DNA of 64,000 bases from Terebella lapidaria (GCA_949152475.1 OX424568.1:4997667-5061666); one strand, 5' to 3'; shown: positions 12,901 to 23,073, counted from the first letter of the stretch. The notes: a model not told the origin generated them from the sequence alone. A program made the numbers and translations.

Positions 12901-15489
12901 GAAAACTCTTCCGACCTCTAGGTCAAAGGTCGTTTAACGGATTAATCCAAAAATCAATAGGGTTCTAAACTGTTGATATATGAACCTCCATGCAAAGTTC
13001 TGCAGCCATTGCCTGCATACTTTTTGAGTTATCGTGCGGAAACAAAGTCCAAATTAAGACATTGATTTCATCCTCATGGACCTCGGATCTGGCTGAAAAA
13101 ACAATAGGGTTCTTCCACATAATATGTCTAACCAATGCTGAAAATTTGGCGAAGATACATCGAGGCAAACTAAAGTTATCTGTCGGAAACCAAAACGGCG
13201 GGAAAAAAAATTCTGCTTAAACCATAAAGGCACTTCTTCCGAAATGCCTTAATTTAACAGATTTAACAAGCAAGAATTTCCAACCACATATGTCCAAAAT
13301 TGTTGATATTTTCAATGACCTCAGTCTTCTGGTCTGCGTGGACTTACCCCATGACCCGGATGAGTCTGCCCTGTGAAAGGAAGCCAGACTGGGTGGGGGA
13401 CGTCTGCAGGAATACCTGGGAAGAGGGGGGGGGGGGGGGGGGGGAGGAGAGGTTGTCATTAATATACGTGTCAAAACGTCAATAGCTACAGTGTATCAGT
13501 ACAAATCACACACCAAATTCTGTAGCTCTGTAATGATTCATGGCATGTTAGTTCAAACAGATCAAAATCTCTGAGGCACTGAATAAGAGAATCTTTGTCT
13601 GTAAGTGCTAATCAAGCATGTCTGTGCAATATAGATAGTTCAATTTGTTCACTGACTCGAGTCCCACCACAAGCAGTATTTTACGTGACAGCCCGTACCC
13701 TCTCTATTAGCGTGGTGAGCTGTTCGCTCTGTGCGACTCGCAGCAAGTAGAATGAGTAGACGTAGGCCACTGAGTGAAGTAGGTCCGGAATGATGTACTG
13801 GCTGATCAGTACAGACTGGCACCCAGAACTGTTGGAGATGTTGGGGTTCTTGATCCACGGCTGCAAGGAGTTGGGATGAGGAAGGGAGGGGGGGGGGGGG
13901 GCAAAGGTGGGAAGGGGATTATAAAGAGAATGCTTAGCTATAAATTTGAGTGTGTATATTATTGCACTTCGAGCCTGATTTCAATGTGTTCCATGTGTAG
14001 GTTCAGTAGAACACATCAGTTGAGTTTCATTTGAATATACTCGCCCCATTTTATGCATTATGACTTATGTTCTGTTGTATATGTTTATAGTCAAATGGAC
14101 AAACACTTCAGATTACGATGATAGACTATAGTCGTTTACCTCAGCACCCCCTGCCGAGTCCCGCCGGAAACACGCCGCATACTGTATCACATAACCATTG
14201 ACGACAAACAACATGACGATCAGAGGACTGATAATGTTGACAATCTTTTGCCAACAATTTATTGGGTCGTCAAACCACGGCTCCCAGCCAACCTAAATAT
14301 CAAGTCAGAAAATGATATCCAATAAAATTTGGCAAAATTGAATGACGTATGAATTTACTCAACATTCTAAGTGTATCTACTCTAACGTTACTAGTACATC
14401 AACGTCATGAAACCTCAGCCTAAATATTGCTTTGTGATAGACTTTCATCAAGAAGATATGTCGCCAAACTTCACCAGTAGAAGAAGTCTGCGATATGGTT
14501 TGAGGACTCGATCGTTACATCGCTGCAGGGCCACGGTGATAGGATTGTCCATTGGGTGATACTGATCTGAGTTTGTTGTGTCTTGCTGCAAAGGAATTTC
14601 ATTATTTCTACATGTACGCACAATATTGCAGTATTAGTAAGTAAGCCAATATTCACTGCGAAATAGAAACTACCGTACAATTTTAACACATCAGTTTTAA
14701 ACATTTATCAATAAAATGATAGAATTATAATCGCTATATATTGGCTGTATCCAGAACTTTGACTCTCAAAAAACAGTGTCTTTTTATTTGATGGCATCCT
14801 CTATACTGAACATTAGATCCTACAGTATTAGGAAATTTCTGTAAATTATACTGTACATGTAAATTTCTTCCATTAAAGGGGCACTATATGGGATTTTGTT
14901 TTTTGGGGATTTCCAAGATTTTCCTCCCGACGCTTCTATTTATAGAACGAAACATAAGATTACGTTTTTGTCCCAGGATCCAATGGTCATATCAGCCAGG
15001 TCGCCTCGGCAGATATCCTGGGTCAAAAACGTCATCTGGCGTTTTGTTCTATAAATAGAGGCGCCGGGAGAAAAATCTTTGAAATACCCTACAAACTGAA
15101 TCCCATATAAATGATATAGTGCCCCTTTGAATTTGATGTTTACAAGTGTGCATGTACAATATCCTTGCACAGTTCACCTGTTGACACACCTGAACGAGAC
15201 TGAGGTAGGTTCTGAAGTCGGCATTGACAAACGAATCCTGGCGAGTTCCATAATTCCTGCGACCGCCATTCCCGCCTCCTCCGACAGACGGGGGACTGTC
15301 ATCCGTCACTAACTGAAAACAACAGAAAATGGCACCAAACGAATAATGTAGATTAATTGTTAAATATGATCAATGCAAAAATTTCAAAGACATTTTAATT
15401 TTTCAAGAATTCTTTTCAAGACAATGAATATAGAAGAACAGATTACTTACCGGGTCAGTTTCACTGATGGTATCCAAACCGTCCGACAT
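6996..15489 (-). CDS. Gustatory-receptor-like (GRL) seven-transmembrane chemoreceptor, 13 coding exons
   Basis: The predicted product is about 480 residues and looks intact. I see seven hydrophobic segments at about 108-129, 160-182, 220-244, 272-297, 342-361, 375-396 and 455-472. Two N-glycosylation sequons (N149-I-S, N152-S-S) lie between segments 1 and 2. This fits the inverted, N-terminus-inside topology known for insect gustatory receptors and invertebrate GRLs. The conserved carboxy half reads LRKIGHTLRVKPFIYQD, then FTSSLNLRAKIFMIP, and ends in segment 7 with SISFIMLLLFQTE, in the position of the family's C-terminal TYhhhhhQF motif. In insects these proteins form ligand-gated cation channels; the ligand here is unknown. 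The start is ATG at 15489-15487, reading MSDGLDTISETDP. Family assignment rests on topology, length and C-terminal pattern, because no search was run. The alternative is an undescribed seven-pass family. The gene structure is more certain than the name. Confidence 0.75.
7984..10337. mobile_element. Helentron/pearl-like non-autonomous element, copy A, with long central array
   Basis: The left end is CTAGACGTCAAGGCC with a small hairpin ATGCC-TTGGA-GGCAT. The right end is CCGAAATGCCTT. The inner parts of the two ends are inverted (GGCATTTCGG / CCGAAATGCC). Both flanks are A, so on the other strand the element sits between two Ts and ends in CTAG. A hairpin near a CTAG end with T^T insertion is the pattern described for Helentron-type rolling-circle elements and resembles bivalve 'pearl' elements with core tandem repeats. 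The body is the 147-bp array, a tail, then another partial core (about 9890-9955) and a second tail. It lies in the last-but-one GRL intron. It encodes no protein. Confidence 0.7.
8040..9660 (+). repeat. 147-bp tandem array, about 11 units
   Basis: The landmark GACATGTTTGTCT starts at 8118, 8265, 8412, 8559, 8706, 8853, 9000, 9147, 9294, 9441 and 9582. The spacing is exactly 147 bp nine times, and the last step is 141. Every unit carries TCAAGGTCAAAGTTCATC: a TCAAGGTCA extended half-site overlapping a DR1-type AGGTCA-A-AGTTCA. Units differ by only a few bases. Confidence 0.95.
10393..10502 (-). other. GRL exon 11 (transmembrane segment 6)
   Basis: Encodes AVQLLRQDNHFDAMMYLSTT and a following hydrophobic segment ending LPIFQ. 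It starts only 56 bp from the end of Helentron-like copy A, so that element was inserted very close to a splice donor without breaking it. Confidence 0.85.
10838..11015. mobile_element. 178-bp TA-flanked miniature transposon related to the pogo-like element in MED12
   Basis: Terminal inverted repeats CAGTGGATCCTGTGTT / AACACAGGATCCACTG, flanked on both sides by TA. The body repeats 'AGACCACC' motifs. The ends closely match those of the 1240-bp element at 35507-36746 (CAGTAGATCCTGTGTT), so this is likely its non-autonomous derivative. It lies in a GRL intron. Confidence 0.85.
11461..11638. mobile_element. TA-flanked miniature transposon, CAGTGGTCCCTGTAAGATAA family
   Basis: The ends CAGTGGTCCCTGTAAGATAA and TTATCTTACAAGGACCAC are inverted, with TA on each side. 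The right terminus has a one-base irregularity. Relatives lie at 29259-29361 and 27952-28388. It is within a GRL intron. Confidence 0.8.
12312..12325 (-). other. 14-nt microexon of the GRL gene
   Basis: Flanked by a TATTAG acceptor and a GTGAGT donor. It supplies the only phase-consistent bridge (2 in, 1 out) between exons 7 and 9, encoding SYKYW. Confidence 0.75.
12583..13250. mobile_element. Helentron/pearl-like element, copy B, short core
   Basis: Has the same two ends as copy A (CTAGATGTCAAGGCC ... CCGAAATGCCTT), the same A/A flanks and the same orientation. It carries only about two core units instead of eleven, plus one tail. It lies in a different intron of the same GRL gene. The pair shows that core copy number varies while the ends are kept. 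Confidence 0.75.
13425..13444 (-). repeat. Homopolymer G20, acting as a poly-C tract before a GRL acceptor
   Basis: Twenty Gs on the plus strand. In the transcript they form a C20 tract ending about 9 nt before the acceptor of the exon at 13415-13348, in the place of the polypyrimidine tract. A G12 run at about 13889-13900 lies in the same way upstream of the exon at 13860-13699. Confidence 0.85.
14877..15126. mobile_element. TTAA-type miniature transposon (AGGGGCACT ends), 250-bp copy
   Basis: TTAA precedes AGGGGCACTATATGGGATT, and AATCCCATAT...AGTGCCCCT precedes TTGA (a mutated TTAA). The interior repeats TCTATTTATAGAACG in inverted order. Shorter copies lie at 17661-17769 and 18581-18684. 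A TTAA target suggests the piggyBac superfamily, inferred from the target site alone. It lies in a GRL intron. Confidence 0.8.
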
Positions 15490-15522
15490 CCTGGTGTTCA
15501 CTAATGTCCTGTCACAGTCTTC

Positions 15523-15543
15523 TCACAACTCTCCTTCAGCCAT
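15523..15543 (-). promoter_or_regulatory. Short upstream ORF in GRL 5'UTR
   Basis: The 5'UTR part of the first mapped exon contains an earlier ATG at 15543. It encodes MAEGEL and stops 33 nt before the main ATG. It could lower or time translation of the receptor. This is a sequence observation only. Confidence 0.5.
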
Positions 15544-15572
15544 CCTGCAGAACTTGATTGCAAGTTGCGAGC

Positions 15573-16040
15573 CTGAAATTAGCGAAAAAATGGAATGAAA
15601 AAGAATGGATTGTAGAGCTATATGTACATATATAAATATGTTTAACCATACGGAATATCATGGACAGAATAGGGTTACACAATGAAAAGTTCCATAATCC
15701 ATTTGAATTCGGCTATCCTCTTTGAAGTCCTCTTTCCCCTTTCTGCAACGGCCTTTTTCGTCAATGGAAGTGACAATTTTTATCAATCTCTGAAGTGGCT
15801 TTCTTTGTTTTGGCAGTGATCTGGTGATTGCATACAGTTCCTCAGTGTTGTTGTTGAGAGGGCCACGATAACTTAGGGCAGCCAGCGCCTCACAATGCTA
15901 AGGCCGCGAGAAAGGGATCATGTCAACTTGAAAATGAATAATTGTTCAGCATACCTATGAACTAAACTGTTGATGACTGAACAATTATTTAATAAACATG
16001 ATAAAAGAAGTTGATATTTATCCTAGGTTTTTATGTTTAT
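15573..16040. other. Region upstream of the first mapped GRL exon
   Basis: Presumably holds a 5'UTR intron and, further up, the promoter. I cannot place a transcription start. No TATA box or other coding exon can be defended. Confidence 0.4.
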
Positions 16041-16054
16041 TTATTCGAGCATGT

Positions 16055-16645
16055 ATACTTGGATTTTTCTATCTTGTTTACACTGTTTTTCGCTGATATT
16101 TTTGGGATGCTAAATGCTATCGTTCTATAACTTGGCATACTTCATTTGGGAGTCAAACAGCATTTACGCATCGAATTTCAGACTTGTATCACAAAAATTG
16201 AAAAAGTTGGCAATCTACACCAATGTTAAATTTAGCCCCGTCATTTAATTTCTGGGTCCGCACACGAGTTTGTGCATTTGCTCAGTTTTGTAGTGGTGCA
16301 ATCTTTTGAAATCAACATGTTTGTGTAGAATACACCCGAAGTGTCTTCTGGTCTAAAATTACAACAATAACTTCGAATCTTGGTGGATGTAAACATGACA
16401 AAACCCGCGAATATGCTCAGATTCTCAAGATCCCGTTTTTGGCTGAAATTTAAAATTATCTGATTATAGGGCCTACTTGGATTTTTTTTAACTCGTTTAC
16501 ACTGTTTTTCGCTGATATTTTTGTGATGCTAAACGCTATCGTTCTATAACTTGCCATACTCCACCTGGGAGTCGAACGGCAATTTTCTATCACATTTCAG
16601 ACAGCTATCGCGAAAATTGAAAAAGTTGGCAAGTTTAGTTTAGAA
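16055..16645 (+). repeat. Two copies of the ~160-bp interspersed repeat
   Basis: Copies lie at about 16055-16235 and 16475-16645. Both have TTTACACTGTTTTTCGCTGA and AAAATTGAAAAAGTTGGCAA. The stretch between them is plain AT-rich DNA. Confidence 0.7.
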
Positions 16646-16909
16646 CCTCTATGATCATGTAATTTACTAGCGGTGCGCCTTCAACTGTTCAAGTTGACAT
16701 GATCCGGCCTTGACAGTGCCAAATTTATGATACTGAGACTAAACGCAAGACAATATTGCGAAGACGATACTTTCATGTAGAAGTATTATACACAAACAAT
16801 ATAGGTCTTACTTGTTGGAATTCAAAAGTTTCGTCCGTTTTGCATTTGGTTTCGGATGGAAACCGAAAGTGATCATCTGACTTCTAGGTCACATGACCAA
16901 CTAGACAAG

Positions 16910-17065
16910 CTACCGTATTAATTCGCTTTTAGACACATGCGCTTATACGCGAAATATGCGAATATTGCATTTTTTACGGTCTTTTTCTTCATATTTCCCG
17001 TTTATAAGCGCATGCGCCTTTACACGAGAATAGGCGCACCACAATGTTTCGAGTATGAGCACACC
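16910..17065. repeat. Repeat rich in 'AAGCGCATGCGCC'-type motifs
   Basis: Two inverted pieces, TTTTAGACACATGCGCTTATA and TTATAAGCGCATGCGCC, sit around a short centre, followed by TTTACACGAGAATAGGCGC. The wording resembles the GCGCCGG-bearing element at 54.6-55.5 kb but is not the same sequence. The class is unclear. Confidence 0.4.
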
Positions 17066-17145
17066 CCATACAATTTGAGTTTAGAAACACCGTATTTGTT
17101 GATGTTTTTATTTATTTCTAAAATATAGTTCAACCATTATATTAA

Positions 17146-17656
17146 CTCATTCACTGCCGGCGACGAGTTATCTCGTCGCCCAAACGTCACGATCTGTGTG
17201 CCGGCGACGAGTTATCTCGCCTGGGGGGATTCCCCACATGGAAAAACCTGGTTTCAGTTTCGTTTATTAAGTACCTATTCCATTCGATAGGTGGCGCCTC
17301 TAGCACTGTCTAGCTAGTTTGTACTTCGTTTTTGTTGACAATATGAACAAATTCAGACAGATTTCTGACAATTACTTGTTGTTTTCCAAATTATTTCAGT
17401 GAATTTTCATCAATTCTGAGTAATGCCCTATATATTTAAAACAGTATGTGAAAATAGCAAGAGCTGATACTTGGAATATTGTTGTTGTTTTCAAGAAATC
17501 AGTCTTATTATATGCTGATTATCAAAAGTTAGTTGTGTTATTATGGTCTTGGATTATAAAAATGATAACTTCTAAAATAGGGAATTTTTCATATTTTCTG
17601 AAATTAATGTGGCACACAGGCCTTGAAACCCAGAAATTATCGTGGCAGTGAATGAG
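17146..17656. mobile_element. TTAA-flanked piggyBac-like miniature element
   Basis: TTAA lies on both sides (17142-17145, 17657-17660). The inverted ends are CTCATTCACTGCC / GGCAGTGAATGAG. GCCGGCGACGAGTTATCTCG is repeated directly near the left end, the first copy running on into a palindrome (CGACGAGTTATCTCGTCG). CA(T/C)TCACTGCC-type ends after TTAA are common in piggyBac-related elements. There is no transposase. The right TTAA is shared with the next element (17661-17769), so two insertions are back to back. Confidence 0.8.
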
Positions 17657-17660
17657 TTAA

Positions 17661-17769
17661 AGGGGCACTCGGCAGAAATCCTGGGTCGAAACGTCATCTG
17701 ACGTTTGGTTCTATGAATAAAAGCGTCTGGAGAGAAATCTTGGAAAACCGAATCCCATACAGTGCCCCT
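17661..17769. mobile_element. TTAA-type miniature transposon, 109-bp copy
   Basis: AGGGGCACT ... AGTGCCCCT between two intact TTAA sites. It is a deleted relative of 14877-15126, keeping the 'ATCCTGGGTCGAAACGTCAT' and 'GAGAGAAATCTTGG' pieces. Confidence 0.85.
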
Positions 17770-17879
17770 TTAATAACCTATATATTTCAACTTTTGAAGA
17801 AAATATATATGATCGAAACTTCCGGCATAGGCTGACATGATCTGCATAATTAATGAAATGATTTATGCTCTAATTTGTC

Positions 17880-18180
17880 TAAATCGTTTACACTGTTTTT
17901 TTGCTGATATTTTTGCCATGATAAATGGTATCGTATTATACTTCACCTGGGAGTCAAATGGCGCAATTATCTACAGAATTTCATATTTATATCGCGAACA
18001 TTAAAAAAGTTAGCAATCTCCGAGCAATTCATACTCTGATTTTTCCAGCTTGTTCACACCGGTTTTTTATAATATTTTTGCGATGTTGAATGGTATCGTT
18101 CTCGACATACTTCACCTGGGAGACAAACGGCAATTCTCCACCAAATTCCAGATTTCTATCGCAAAAATTGGAGAGGGTAT
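17880..18180 (+). repeat. Two further copies of the ~160-bp interspersed repeat
   Basis: Copies lie at about 17880-18015 and 18035-18180, more diverged, both with TTCACCTGGGAG. Confidence 0.6.
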
Positions 18181-18354
18181 TACACCTTCTGATAACAATT
18201 TCATGCAGTAACAACTATGTATTTTTAATATAAACATAATAAACATAGCATGGATGTAATCCGAAAGTTGAAACAAATTCGCGTTTTTTAATGGTTTTTG
18301 TTTGTTTTTGTTTCTCTTGTTTGTGTGTATGTGTTTATTTTATTATTTTTTCCT

Positions 18355-18373
18355 GGGGGGGGGGGGGGGGGGG
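18355..18373. repeat. Homopolymer G19
   Basis: An uninterrupted run of 19 Gs following a T-rich stretch. It is able to form a G-quadruplex, and length errors in assembly are likely here. Confidence 0.9.
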
Positions 18374-18580
18374 CGTGTCATGTGTGTGTATCATCGCCCT
18401 CCGTAGCTAAATGTCAATTTCATGTTTCGTTTCAATAGCTGTGTAGATTCCATGGTATTTTATATGGATATTCTTATAGCAAGCAAATGAAAATGTAATT
18501 AAATAAACCTGATCAATAATTTGAAAATTGGTTCTCTCGCTTAATTTCTGTATGCATTCTCATTCAGTTGTGTAATTTGA

Positions 18581-18684
18581 AGGGCACTCTATGGGATTCT
18601 GTTTTGTGCTATAAATAAAAGCGTCGGGAGAAAAATCTTGGAAATCCCCTAAAACAGAATCCCATATATGTAGATAGTACCCCT
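18581..18684. mobile_element. TTAA-type miniature transposon, ~104-bp copy
   Basis: AGGGCACTCTATGGGATTCT ... AGTACCCCT with TTGA and TTAA flanks. Third member of the AGGGGCACT family within 4 kb. Confidence 0.75.
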
Positions 18685-18689
18685 TTAAT

Positions 18690-19400
18690 GACGATGTATG
18701 TAGTAATGTATAAATAAATCTTTTATAAATATTTTGTTAATATTTTGCAAAAGAAGCAACAAATTGAATAGCGACATAAAATTATGCAACCATGAAGGCG
18801 CCATGAGCTGGGGAACGAGTTTGACCACGTAATGTTCTCCATAACGGAGTGTTTTATCCTGAGGATGTTCTCTCCGCGCACGATATTGCATAAAATAATC
18901 ACTTCCGGTTAACAAAATTATAAATATTTTTGAATTGTTGAAAATCAAGTTTATTATGTCAATCAGGTACATCGATGATTATAACATCGTCTTGTTGGTA
19001 ACTGAATCTAGGTCTAGATCTATGTGACAAATGCCGACAATCACAAATTAACAATGTCAAACTCAGTTGCTTGCACTGTTACTCTACACTGCCACTGCCT
19101 GGTACAAAAACGGGGCCGGGGGCATGATACGGCTATACATATGAAGCAGCATGACTGACAAAATATCAGCTCAAGACGTTTTGGTTCATGTTCATGTGAT
19201 TCACCACGTCGTAACTCAGCTTACATGCATAATTTCGTAATATATTTCACCAGTTCAAGCGTTTTACATCAGGTCTCGTGTCACTAGACGAGAAAACACT
19301 ACTTTAGCCGCAGACAAACTAGCATTTTTAAAATACTTGAATAACTGGCTGCTAAATCGCCGGGTAACTGTCATTTATAATCTCACATTGATACTAAATT
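18690..19400. other. Unassigned AT-rich stretch
   Basis: I see no supported gene, element end or RNA. A minus-strand open frame of 95 codons at the left has no motif and weak coding character. Confidence 0.4.
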
Positions 19401-19404
19401 CTAG

Positions 19405-20131
19405 ACAAAGTACGTCTTTCGGGGATACCTGCTGAGGACCGCAGGTCCGAAAGACGAAGTTCCATGCATGATAAAAAGTGTACCTCGATGCGAATAAAAT
19501 CTATTCGCCGTTTGACACCTCAAAACATGGTGAAAACTAAGGAAAATTACAGCTAAACCTACCAAAATGGCTAGGATAATCATTTACAAGTTGTTATCTG
19601 CACTAAAATCGCTAATTTATTATGTTTTACAAACATCTTGAATCGTTTGAACCAAAGATGCAAAATCTGGCAAGTTTCTCGCTTCGATTCAATGGCGGTT
19701 TTATACGATGTTGAATCAAATCGAAACTGGCTTAGTGTTGCGTACATGTTGTTCAGCATTACGCAACACATTATCCGTTTCGATTTGATTCTACACCATA
19801 TTTCTGTGTCACGGAGTTTATCGAGGCAATGGTGAAACCGCCATTGAATCGAAGCGAGAAACTTGCCTGATTTTGCCGGTTTAGTTCAAATGATTGAAAA
19901 TGTTTGTAAAACACAATGAATCAACCATTTTAACACAGATAACAACTTTGAAATGATTATGCTTGCCATTTTGGTAAGTTTAGCTCCAATTTTCGTTAGT
20001 TTTCACCAAGTTTTGAACTCTCAAACAGCGAATAGATTTCGTTCGCATCGAAGTACACTTTTCAACACGCATGGCACTTCGTCTTTCGGACCTGCGGTCC
20101 TCAGCAGGTATTCCCGAAAGACGTACTTTGT
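19405..20131. mobile_element. 727-bp foldback element with long inverted arms
   Basis: The arms ACAAAGTACGTCTTTCGG ... CCGAAAGACGTACTTTGT run inward for roughly 300 bp each at about 80% or better identity. A second inner pair follows (TTGAATCAAATCGAAAC / GTTTCGATTTGATTC), so almost the whole element can fold into one hairpin. Each arm also has its own short palindrome GGACCGCAGGTCC near the tip. No target duplication could be fixed (CTAGA-like sequence lies on both sides). Confidence 0.8.
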
Positions 20132-20560
20132 CTAACTAGATTCTAGATTCCACGTTTTATTTCTGCACATCGCAAACACTGCCACCTGGCGAATATATCG
20201 CTTATTACTCATTTCCTAGTGCTGCCACCTGGTGAGTCGTAAGTTTTGGCAGCTGACAAGTTGATTTCGTTCGTTGTTTCAATCGAAATTTTGATCGTAA
20301 ATTTGACTGTTCGAACTAAACGAGTCAATTTAAAAATTATTGTCTTGAATAATTTTTGGTGTTAAAATTATGAAGTGTTCAAACTAATTGAATAATTACG
20401 GTAGTATATTTTTTTTCTATTGTAGCCTTTGTAGAGCTCTTGTAGGTGTCATATGACTTCCCCTTGATCACCAGTAATCTAATTTATTGCTCTTAGCTGT
20501 AATCAGCTTCAAAGCCAATGGTTTACTTTTTCATGGTCACATGGTCATACCTTTTTTCAT
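20132..20560. other. Unassigned spacer with two TGCCACCTGG motifs
   Basis: ACTGCCACCTGGCGA and GCTGCCACCTGGTGA occur about 50 bp apart. There is no gene. They could be E-box or CTCF-like half motifs but are too short to call. Confidence 0.3.
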
Positions 20561-22870
20561 TCGACTGCATTAATATCATACACTTTGGAATATGTATACT
20601 GTACATGGGCATGTATAGGAAATCATATATGGAGGATCTTTAGATGGGCTTGAATTTGACCCCACCTGACCTTGAATGGTAAATCTCAAAATGGCATCCA
20701 AACTGAAATGTATAATTTGACCTCTACGTGCTAGAAGGCTGCAGATAGAGCTAAGGTGTGTATTATCATGATTATGAACATATAGGAAGTCATCTATTGC
20801 CCATCTTTTGTTAGTCTTGAATTTTACCTCAGATGACCTCAAGTGATAAATCGGAGGGCGACATCTGACCTGAAATGTGTAAATTAGACTCTGCATACCC
20901 GGTACAACACAGCTCGATCTAGATAGAGGTTAGGTGTGTATTATGAACATATAGGAAGTCTTTTACGTCAGATTTTTTTACCATCTTGAAGTTGACCTTG
21001 GGTGGTAAAACCGAAGGTTATATCTGAACTAAAATGTGTAAATTGGACTCTGCATACAAAACAGCTTAGATAAAGCTTAGTTTTTAGGTTACCGGACCTA
21101 TGGTCCGATAACCTATTGGCATGGCGTTGCGTCCGTCGTCCGTCGTCCGTCGTCGTCCGTCGTCGTCCGTCGTCGTCGTCCACATTTTTATCTTTTTTGT
21201 TTACAGGCGAATTTTTCTGAAATTTTGCACAAAAATACTTAAAAATAATTCAAGAAGGAGGTATTTTTTAGTTTTTTGATTTTCGCATTTTTTTCAAAAT
21301 GGCGGCCGTTTTCGACGAAAAATGCCTGATTTTGGAATTTTGGGCATTTTCTCAAAATCTGTTCAGTAACTTTTTTTCTTTTTGATAAATAACACTCCTC
21401 ATATGTACTCCTATGATGTCTATAAATTTCGTTGCGCTTGAATCGCTCGAAGTGGGCCATTTTGGCCCAAACTCGGCTCAAATGGGACTTTCCCATGTTA
21501 AATTCTCCTATGCTTTATAATGGGACACATTATGCCTAATATCTCACTTGATTTTGAGATTAGAGACTAGGAATCAATTGTGGACCTATAGGAAATGATA
21601 TATGCTGAATATTCTCGTGACCTTGAATTTGACCTCTGACCTCACTTTCAAGGTCAGAGCATAAAATGGCTTATATCTCGCTTATTATCGACTCTACAGC
21701 TTAGGAATCAATTGTGGACACATAGGAAATGATATATTCTGAATATTCTCGTGACCTTGAATTTGACCTCTGACCTCAGTTTCAAGGTCAGAGCACAAAA
21801 TGGCTTATATCTCGCTTATTATCGACTCTACAGCTTAGGAATCAATTGTGGACATATAGGAGATGATATATGCTGAATATTCTGATGACCTTGATTTGAC
21901 CTTCGACCTCATTTTCAAGGTCACAGGACAAAATGGCTAATATCTCGCTTGTTATCGACTTTACAGCTTGGCAATCAATTATGAACATATAGGAAATGAT
22001 ATATGCAGATTATTGTCATGACCTTGAATTTGACCTTTGACCTCATTTTCAAGGTCACAGGACAAAATGGCTAATATCTCACTTATTATCGATTTTACAG
22101 CTTAGGAATCAATTGTGGACATATAGGAAATGATATATGCTGAATATTCTCGTGACCTTGAATTTGACCTCTGACCTCATTTCCAAGGTCCAAGGGCAAA
22201 CTGGTTCATATGTTGCTCCTCTATTGACTGTATGGCTTGGGAATCAATTGTGGACATGATATACATGATATAGAAAATGATATACACTGAATATTTTGAT
22301 GACCTTGAATTTGACCTTTGCCCCTTCATTTTCAAGGCTACAGCATAAAATTGCTAATATCTCTCTGATTATTGAACTTACAGCTTAGCAATCAACTGTG
22401 GACATGATATATGCTTAATGTTATATATGCTGAATATTCTCTTGACCTTGAATTCAACCAGTGACCTGGCTAACACCTAAAATATTAAACATTGTCCGGT
22501 AACCTATCTTTGGCCCTTGGCCTAATTTTTATTATAGGAAGTCATTAGTGTATATATCAGATCTTTTGGCGGTCTTGACGTCGATCTCATATGACCTTGA
22601 GAGGTAAATCTGAAAGTTATGTTTGACCTGAATTGTGTAGATTGGATTCTGCATCCATAGTGACTGTAGTTAGAGCTTGATTTGACACGTATGGTGAATC
22701 TTTTGGTCATCTTGAAGTTGGTCTCAGATGACCTTGAGTTGTCATCATCTGGTCATCATAGTGGACCTTGACTGATAGATCTCAAGGCTATATCTCACCG
22801 GTGATGCTTAAACATGTTAAAACCAAAATATTCCGGTAACCTATTTTAGCCCTTTGGCTGATTTCCTCAA
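20560..22870 (-). repeat. Inverted counterpart of the 1-4.5 kb AGGTCA-rich repeats
   Basis: Read on the minus strand, this block follows the same order as the first 4.5 kb: GGCCAAAG...GATAGGTTACCGGACAATG head, ~134-bp units (21530-22480), the A-rich segment with ATGGCGGCC (21190-21520), a CGTCGTC-type array (about 21125-21180) and the hairpin TAGGTTATCGGACC / GGTCCGGTAACCTA (about 21085-21116). Nuclear-receptor half-sites GACCTTGA and TGACCT are dense throughout. It is non-coding. Confidence 0.75.
21530..22480 (-). repeat. ~134-bp tandem repeat, about seven units
   Basis: GTGACCTTGAATTTGACC recurs near 21617, 21751, 21885, 22018 and 22153, with later units more diverged. Each unit ends in ATTTTCAAGGTCA, giving inverted and everted half-site pairs. 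Confidence 0.85.
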
Positions 22871-23073
22871 ATCAAAATAAAAGAACACTTTCCATGTGCA
22901 TACACAATAATATACCAATACATGTAGGACATTTTCTCCTAGATTAAATTTCATAGACTGTTTGTTCATGTTTGTTTATCTTAGTGTAATTCAGCTTGTC
23001 CTCTACCTTGTATTGATGCCACTTAACTTACCGTTACAAAATATCACTGATCTTGAATATGGTTTATTCTGCA

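Larger units (their letters stand above)
6996..15572 (-). other. Exon map of the GRL gene
   Basis: Exons in transcript order: 15572-15451 (acceptor in the 5'UTR; coding from 15489), 15312-15190, 14585-14475, 14292-14140, 13860-13699, 13415-13348, 12468-12361, 12325-12312 (14 nt), 11982-11780, 11171-11072, 10502-10393, 7615-7478, 7109-6996. All junctions are GT-AG and all phases agree. The microexon contributes SYKYW plus one base. Skipping it would join phase 2 to phase 1 and hit a stop soon after, so it is required. Introns hold miniature transposons (10838-11015, 11461-11638, 14877-15126) and two Helentron-like elements (7984-10337, 12583-13250). Confidence 0.85.

Noticed and set aside
20170-20240. 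CTCF sites at TGCCACCTGG motifs
   Set aside because: Only a 10-bp core match; the longer consensus is not met.
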